From: Gentiana macrophylla
Taxonomy: Eukaryota; Streptophyta; Magnoliopsida; Gentianales; Gentianaceae
Length of the DNA stretch: 64,000 bases
Reading direction: 5' to 3'
NCBI GenBank assembly: GCA_026214975.1
Contig: CM047805.1
Location: forward strand, 107,441,845 to 107,505,844
In this document: in pieces, positions 57,481 through 64,000 of the stretch
Numbering within the stretch: the first letter of the stretch is position 1
Layout: every line of letters begins with the position of its first letter
Made by a program: the position numbers and the translations under genes
The notes under the pieces: generated by a model
The model's input: the letters and a program-made list of their open reading frames with translations, nothing else
What the model was told of the DNA's origin: nothing
The model's database searches: none

Positions 57481-59699
57481 TGTTTGCATCCATTGTGGTC
57501 AGTAGAAAGAACAACACTTGGCATACTACCATAAGGTCTTCTCTGAAAGATGTTTCACTTTTGTTCTTATCCACATTCCTATAGTATCTTTTGTTGGGTT
57601 GTGTTGAATTCATATATGGTTTATGGACTTTTGGTACATATTGGTGTGCAAAGTGATTTCTATTTTTAGATGCAACAGGGTAACCATAAGGTTGCTATCT
57701 TTTAGGAACATCACTATATTGTGGTCTCTGCTGAGGCCTCTACTGAGCCCTTGGTTGAGGTCTCTGCTGAGTCCTTGGCTAATTCCACTGATGAGGTATA
57801 GCCTTAGCATTATGGTTAAACTTCTTGTTTCTAACAGCACATGAATATCCCAATCTTCATCAGCAGGGAACAATCTACCTTCCCCCTGAGATAAGTATCC
57901 CTTGAATGATTAACATTCTTAGGTTTTACAGTATTGTTCTTGGGATATTTCTGGTTCTTTGCAGATCTAGGATTAGCCTTTTGGGGATTAACAAATCTTG
58001 CAGCAGATCTGTTATCAGTAAGTCTAAAAGATGTAGCAGACCTACTTTTTGATCTACCTTATTGTTAGGTACATTTGTCCATTTAGAACTTTGATTTTGC
58101 TTCTTTGAAGCATTCTCAACAGGTTTAACTACCTTAGAAGCCTTCTAGGGTGTAGGATTTTGTGCTGCTACAAACTTAGGACCAATCATGGCACTAGGTT
58201 CAGCAGTCTTACTAGATCCATCCTTAGAAGGATGTTGAGTATCAAATCCAAGGCATGTTCTATCACCATAAGGCTTCCCGAATTTGAATGCAGTTGTAGA
58301 GCCTTATTCTGATATAGATTTAGCTGCTGTTGTTGATGTAGCAGGCCTCTGCCACAATTTTCTTATTTTTAAGACTTCTTAACTCATCATACAATATCTG
58401 AATTTATGCTTGGAGGGTTTTTGTTTCAGCCTTTACAATCTCATAACCAGATTGTATTAATCTCATTTGAGTAAGGAGGGCATCAAGAGGTTCTTCCATA
58501 TTAGAATTTTAGGCTGGAACCATCAGAAGAGGAACATTCCCTTTCAACAGGAGTGTTTTTAAAGACATTGTTAAATACCTCCTCTGTATCCTCCATATGT
58601 GCCGTAAGAGCAGTTTCATCTGATTCATTTCCAAATAGATCTTTCTCAATCTCTATTTCATAACTAGATTCATCACTAGCAACAAGTGCTTTCCTAGTAG
58701 GTCTTCTTTTCTGATTTCTTTGTCTCATCAAGTCTAGACAGTCAGGCTTGAAATGTCCAGGCTTTTTGCGGTTGAAGAACTAGTAATTTGGGTCCTTTCT
58801 TTGTCTTAGTTCCGGACAATCAGGCTTGAAATGTCCGGGCTTCTTGCAATTGAAACACAAGTAATCTGGGTCCTTATTTGGTTCCTCCCTTTTGTCAGAT
58901 GTTCTTTTGACATAGTTCTTTGGAGACACCTTTCCTGCATTCATCATTTTAAGTCTCTTAGTCATCAATTCTATTTTTTCTTTGATTTCATCAAATTCAG
59001 TAGCATGAGGATTCAATGATTCTTCTCTATGTGTAGCAGCCAATGCAGCTGTTTTTGGGGCTTCCTTTACAGTACTACCAATGAGATCTTCACTGAATTC
59101 ATAGGCTACAGATCTGAGAATATCGTGAAGTAATCCTCTTTTTGAAGATCCCTTGATTCTTCCATAATAGTCACCTTAATTTTCCAGATTTCAGGTAAAG
59201 CCTTCAAAACTCTGGTGTTGATCTCTTCCATTGTACGAGTTCATCCAGAATTGCATTGATCCTAGATTCCACCAGCTCAATCATTTCACCACATTTTATA
59301 TTGAACTCCTGAAACTTCTGCTTGGCCACAATGACTTTGTTCTTTTCGATTGAGTCAGAACCCTCACGGATTAGTTGCTGTTTCTCCCATAATTCTTTGG
59401 TAGTTTTGCAATCCTTCACCTTCATGTACATATTGATATCCAATATATGTTGTTAATAGCTACATTGTTTAAATTGGCCCTCTTTCTATCCTCAGGACCC
59501 CAATCATCCTTAGGTTTTGGAATCTGGTGTTGACTCCATCAACAGTTACCACTTGAGGGTTTTGCAGTGGTCCATCAGTTAGAACATCCATCATTTCATC
59601 ATGTGTACCAGCTAGATAAGCTTGCATACAACGTTTATACTAATCAAAACAGTCCATGCTACGCCCCAACATCTGTCTAGCATATTGGTTGTTATCCAT
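57481..59699 (-). pseudogene. SIRE-like gag with duplicated zinc knuckle
   Basis: Starts at 59699 (MDNNQYARQMLG), with QAYLAGTHDEMMDVLTDGP after an early stop. 59443-59204 reads MYMKVKDCKTTKELWEKQQL and VIVAKQKFQEFNIKCGEMIE, the gag core. 59043-58780 ends in the CCHC knuckle CFNCKKPGHFKPDCPEL. A second copy of this segment follows at once (FFNRKKPGHFKPDC, about 58740-58790) but has lost two cysteines. 58731-58501 continues as an acidic tail, and a Pro/Lys-rich region with stops fills 58500-57481. Confidence 0.85.
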
Positions 59700-59786
59700 G
59701 ATGCAAAGTCTTTGGAAAATAAAAACTAGAAAAAAGTTTTCAAATATTTCACAAGAACAACATGTGAGAATCACTTCAGAACAAAA

Positions 59787-59805
59787 GCTTTCCTCCGATA
59801 CCTAT
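59787..59805 (-). promoter_or_regulatory. Primer-binding site of the SIRE-like element
   Basis: Minus strand ataggtatcggaggaaagc directly after the 5' LTR, a variant of the initiator-Met site tggtatcagagc. Confidence 0.7.
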
Positions 59806-61427
59806 TGTTGGTCCTTTCAAAGGATTTGGTTAAGTTTAGAGGGGGTAACATTTAAATGTTTTTTGGATTTTAGCATATCAGCTGATCTTATAGTCTGCTA
59901 ACTATATAGTCTGCTGAGTTTGATGTAGCGGAATATTAATTTAAGCCTTTTTTACTTGTTGTTAAAATATGATTCCAAGTATTAAATACTCAACAGTGAA
60001 CTGTGTGAATTCAGTAGCTAGTTCAGCAGATTGATGTTGATATACTTGTAGTAAATATAAATGCAGAAAGTAGATGCAAGAAGTAAAGTAAAGCAAGATT
60101 TATAGTGGTTCCAGCTGGTGTAATCGTGTCAGTCCACTCTTCTCCTGTGATGTTGGAGGAAATTCACTAGAGTATTTTGAGGTAGCTGTTACAAAAGCCC
60201 TAAACAGTTTGGCTTTGACCAATAACTATGGATTCACAAACTGAATACTAAGAACGGGTAAGGTTGCTTCTCCTAAGTACTCCACTGGCCCTTGAAGGGT
60301 AGGATTGCCTCTTCACCAGCTCCACCACAAAACCAATAGTTATTGACACTCAACAATTCTTCTATGTCTTTAGGTTTCTTTGATAAGCAAAGGGTTTGAA
60401 TGAATAAAGTGATTCAGCTTTGACAAGCTTTTGATCATGTTGGAAAAAATCAGCAGCTCAGGTTCTCCAAGTGTGTATACTAGATGATACTTGAATGCAG
60501 GAGCACTTGAAGAATTTTTGGATCAGTATGTAAGCTCAAGTCAGCATGGTGTAATGCTCTTGATTGCTTGTAAGTTCGGTGTAGATTCTAGTTCCAGGGG
60601 TCCTATATTTATAGGTGAAAAGCTGGTGCTTGAATTTGAATTTCAAATCCGACCGTTATTGGATTTTCTGATTATTCCCTAAAATTCCCTCTACTGTACT
60701 TTGTGTCAGTGTGTCAGTGTACTTCTAACAGACAAACTATCAACCAATGATTCAATTCCATTTGATTTGGCTCTAAATTCTTTGTAACGTCTTTTTAATC
60801 TCCACCATTGATTGACTGATTAATCCACTGCTTGATATCTATCCTTATCCATTTAATCTTCCAGAATAATCCTTGGAATGAATTAATTTAATTTATGTAT
60901 ACTCAGCTGATGTCTGGCTCATGTGTCTACTGAGATATACACTAGTCAGCTGACTTCTAGTCTGCTATGTTCTTGAAAGAACACTCAGCTGACTGATTCT
61001 CATCTAAATTTTAATTGTTAAGTTAGAGTACACCATTTTAAACATAACTAATTCCCATTCATAACATGTCCTTTTTGGGAACTTAGACCTTCATTACAAG
61101 GTATATGTGATCATCTTAGGCCATCACAGACTTACCTAAATTCTGATCCCATATCCTTGGCTTTTAAGTGTTCATTACTAAGTTTGATCCCTAAGCCTTC
61201 AATCTTCAATACTGAGTTTGAACCCTCAGCCTTCAGTCTTCAGCAAGTCCTAGACACTCTACTAAAACCTAGTTTAGATAGGTCTGCTGAGCTAGTCAGA
61301 TGACATCCTTACAGTGCTTGTTTGATCAAACTCTAATAAACCTATACAATTATGCTAGACATCTTTTTGCCTTTGCCCTATAACAGCTATTCTGGAACTC
61401 ATCCTTAAAACGAAATTATGTCTATCA
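59806..61427 (-). repeat. 5' LTR of the SIRE-like element
   Basis: 1622 bp, tgttggtcctttc to atgtctatca, paired with 48161-49788. The target copy catat follows at 61428-61432. Confidence 0.9.
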
Positions 61428-61432
61428 CATAT

Positions 61433-61660
61433 TTCTCATAACCTTGTGTTCCATGAAAGGACCAAGCATAATGGGATTGACTGTCATGTTGTAAAGGACA
61501 AAGTCAAATCTGGTCCTATTCAATTGCTACCCGTGAATACTAAAAAGCTAGTTGCCGACATTCTTACCAAATCATGGAAGCACCAATCTTTTTCTTATCT
61601 ACTGGACAAGTTGGGGATTTCTAAGATATTTCATCCAACTTCAAGTGGCTAAAGGAGTGC
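61433..61660 (+). pseudogene. copia RNase H remnant, second part
   Basis: Continues the frame cut at 48160: SHNLVFHERTKHNGIDCH, then VKSGPIQLLPVNTKKLVADI and LLDKLGISKIFH, the C-terminal end of copia RNase H, stopping at 61650-61652. If one catat copy and the insert are ignored the two halves meet in frame. Confidence 0.85.
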
Positions 61661-61999
61661 TGAGTGCAAGCTGATTCATGTATCACTCTCAGCTTGAAGT
61701 GGGTGTTACAATATATGGTGGCTAAAGGAGTGCTGAGTGCAATTAGCTCTGCATACAGCTGAGTATGTTGAGCTGACTGATGAAGTCTCAACAAAAGCAT
61801 CTTATATAGTTTGTGGTTAGAACGGTTATTCTGTTGTATTCTGTTGTAACTACTTTGTATCATCCCTTAATAGATTCATGAGGTGTACGATACTATAAAT
61901 ACCCTATGATTAGCATCTTTGTAACTAAACTCTTTGTACTCTTTTATTAATCTTGAGTAATAATACTTCCACATTTTATTTTGTTGTGTTCGTAAGTTT
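61661..61999 (+). repeat. Probable 3' LTR region of the plus-strand copia remnant
   Basis: A purine-rich run (cttgaagtgggtg, about 61694-61706) precedes tgttacaatatatggtggc, a likely LTR start at about 61705. A unit (gtggctaaaggagtgctgag) occurs both before and after this point. A TATA-like ctataaataccc lies at about 61892. The other LTR is not in view, so the right end is a guess. Confidence 0.5.
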
Positions 62000-62661
62000 C
62001 CCAAATTAAGATTTAATTATGATTGCTACAAAGCGTTGTAGTGGTATTAATATTCTGATGATTCATTACAAATAAATAATTTTAGAATATTAATGTTGTA
62101 ATTAACATTTATATTATTATTATTAGATAATAATAAAATTAGATATTATGTAAAGGCATAATCAATTAATTAAAGGGATGTCCAATCAATTATTTGATTG
62201 ATATCCGAGATTCTTATTTTATTAGGAAAAGAGTTTATTATTCTCTACTCTAAGTCAACAATATAATCCGTAGCCAACCAGGGTTTAGGAGTTGCGCCTT
62301 ATGTTCCTATAAAGAGAGAGAGATGTCAAATTTATCACAATATACTTGCAATACATAACAGATAAAATGAGAGAGCTTCTTGAGAGAGAGAGTTTATGTG
62401 AAGAACAAAAGTTTACTTAGCCGTTGATCTTTGCGAGTAAGAGTCTTGCAGGATTCATGTCAATTACGGATAGAGGCCAAATAATTGAGCGTCTCTATTC
62501 TTGGACCATCAAGAGAAAGATAAATTAACGATCCTTTGGATCAATCCGGTATGATACTTTATCTTCTTCTTTATTGTTCTAATTGTTCTAAAAATTCGTT
62601 CTTTTGTAAAAAGGATCTCAAAGTTTCTGTATTAAGTTGTGCACGGATGATTTCCTAACAC
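62000..62661 (+). repeat. LTR-like tail sequence
   Basis: Contains ttcctataaagagagagag (TATA at about 62310), then cgatcctttggatcaatccgg and ends gatttcctaaca at 62661. Its order resembles the right part of 42838-44454. No gene is present. Confidence 0.4.
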
Positions 62662-63130
62662 CTTGGACATAGCTTCCCTTTTGACCCAACCGTTTAACTT
62701 CCTTCTTGGAAAGAAATTGTGATAGACATTGTCATTAACTTCAAAGGATAACATATGCCTCTTACTATCTTCCCAAATCTTAAGATGATCTTAAGATGCC
62801 TTAAGCCTCTCTCTCAGTTTGGGAATTTTATCAATTGTATCTTTCACAAGATGGGTGACACGCTTCACTCCCCAAGTTCATCCCATTAACTCAAGAGAAC
62901 CTCCTAGGGCTTAAGAAACCTAGCTGGTATCTTATGTTCTTCTTTACTTTGCTTGAAACATTCAAGGAATTCAGACAAAGCAAGAAAAGTGCATAAGATA
63001 GAGAACTTATAGATTTAGACTAGTTAAAACAAGTATATGTAAAACACCTTCACTCTTGCTGTCAATCTTGTACCAGACTGAGTGGCCTAGGTTTGTTGCT
63101 TGTATATACGGGCAAGTGAGAGATTGTAGC
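62662..63130. other. Unassigned non-coding sequence
   Basis: No confident gene. A weak minus-strand open run (near NDNVYHNFFPRRKLNGWVK, about 62690-62750) could be a pol fragment but I cannot assign it. Confidence 0.3.
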
Positions 63131-64000
63131 AAGTAGCGCCCGAAAGACAATTTCTGTAATTGTTTTTATAATTAATAAATGATAGATTTATTCTCATCTT
63201 ATTACTTGCTTCGTGCTTATAAGTAATACACTGCTGAAAACCCTAAGTCGTATCATATTTAGCCATATAACTTAGTGTGTGTCACACAAAAGGATTAAGT
63301 TTATGGTGATATGCTTGAACTGTTAGTCCGTGGTGACCTTAATCATAGTATGGGGTCTATTGATTAAACCACCATTAATGCGCATAGAACACTTTATGGT
63401 GTGACCATTTTTATCCGGACCGTCGACATTGGTTGTCTAAGTGGGGCATTTATATATGATGAGAGTCATATAGGACTGGACCGATTTAATCTGCGTTTCT
63501 CATATAATTCCGTGATTGAGAAATCTTATTAAATCACAAGATGATCATATATGGATTAACCTTAATCCTGAAGTGATTGCATACTCCTACTTGTTTGAAG
63601 ATATGGCTTGATGTATTCGTTAAGGATCGCTAAGTGGCGCGGTCCGAATCACTTTCACGTTGGCACTATTCTGGAATGAGTGAGCAGTGTGTGTCTCACA
63701 TGTTGAGTTATGAGCCCCAGTTGCATTTAAGTTTGATTAATTTACTAAAATACCCTTAATATGTGTTACTACAAAAATACCCGTGTGACTAACCGCCATG
63801 AAGTTAAAGCTTACATCATATGGAAACACTTGTGGTTAACTTTAATTTTGCAGGATTTATTAAATTATGTGATGAATCACTTAATTATTAATTTAACTTA
63901 TAAAATTAATATTATTAATCTTATAAGTATATTTTTAATTAAAATGGTTATATTATTTGATTTACTGCATATATACATACTTATGCTATAAGAAGAGCCG
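63131..64000 (+). repeat. LTR-like dispersed repeat, copy 2 (cut by window end)
   Basis: Starts agtagcgcccgaaagacaat and follows copy 1 (42838) block by block to about 63700, with many substitutions. After that the copies differ. It runs beyond the window. Confidence 0.5.

Larger units (their letters stand above)
48161..61427 (-). mobile_element. SIRE-like Ty1/copia element with envelope-position frame
   Basis: 13.3 kb, flanked by catat (48156-48160 and 61428-61432). Minus-strand order: 5' LTR, initiator-Met-type primer site, gag, protease, integrase, reverse transcriptase, RNase H, long extra frame, polypurine tract, 3' LTR. Size and the extra 3' frame point to the SIRE/Maximus branch. The LTRs differ visibly throughout, by my reading roughly a tenth of positions, and every gene is broken, so it is older than the other elements here. 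It lies in the RNase H of a plus-strand copia remnant. Confidence 0.88.

Noticed and set aside
42838..64000. Single LTR retrotransposon with the two repeat copies as its LTR pair
   Set aside because: No primer site or polypurine tract next to them, copies well diverged, and the right copy is incomplete in the window; kept only as an open question.

Overview
This window looks like nuclear DNA of a flowering plant, probably a eudicot. It holds one plant family-1 glycosyltransferase gene of UGT85 type, split by the intron typical of that family. Almost everything else is plant transposable elements: Ty3/gypsy Athila-like elements primed by tRNA-Asp, Ty1/copia elements primed by initiator tRNA-Met, a SIRE-like element with an envelope-position reading frame, a TRIM, a LINE, a CACTA element and several MITEs. 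I see no bacterial, organellar or viral genome features, no rRNA, no functional tRNA gene and no CRISPR array. The species cannot be named from this sequence.

Layout. About 400-8127: the 3' LTR and 3' untranslated end of a minus-strand Athila-like element, cut at 3238 by a decayed copia element (3238-7926) whose LTRs run TA...TA; that copia carries a foldback element in its 3' LTR. 8138-8535 is a MITE with a 10-bp target duplication. 9268-20519 is a four-deep nest: a LINE (9268-9672 and 19541-20519) split by a TRIM (9673-9741 and 19044-19540), which is split by a non-autonomous Athila-like element (9742-19038), which is split by a CACTA element (14171-16323). Target duplications at every insertion prove the order.

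20525-40767 is the UGT85-type gene. Its promoter region is tandemly duplicated, exon 1 is 21906-22425 and exon 2 is 39815-40767. The 17.4-kb intron contains a foldback element (22723-39724) in which a 16.2-kb minus-strand Athila-like element (22881-39062) sits, itself carrying a related solo LTR (24514-26078). Without these insertions the intron would be about 390 bp. Both exons and both splice sites are intact, predicting 490 residues.

40768-64000 is repeat-derived: an LTR-like repeat (42838-44454), the 5' end of one SIRE-like element (44455-46569), a plus-strand copia remnant (47640-48160 and 61433-61660) split by a second, nearly full-length SIRE-like element (48161-61427, target duplication catat), and further LTR-like sequence to the window end.

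The least expected signal is regulatory. Both Athila-like elements carry arrays of short quasi-palindromes with the core ACGNNCGT just upstream of the LTR TATA box. In the intron element the same array-plus-TATA arrangement recurs internally, ahead of the envelope-position reading frame, suggesting an internal promoter built like the LTR promoter. I found no clearly new multi-gene system. The window is best read as one host gene embedded in nested retroelements.
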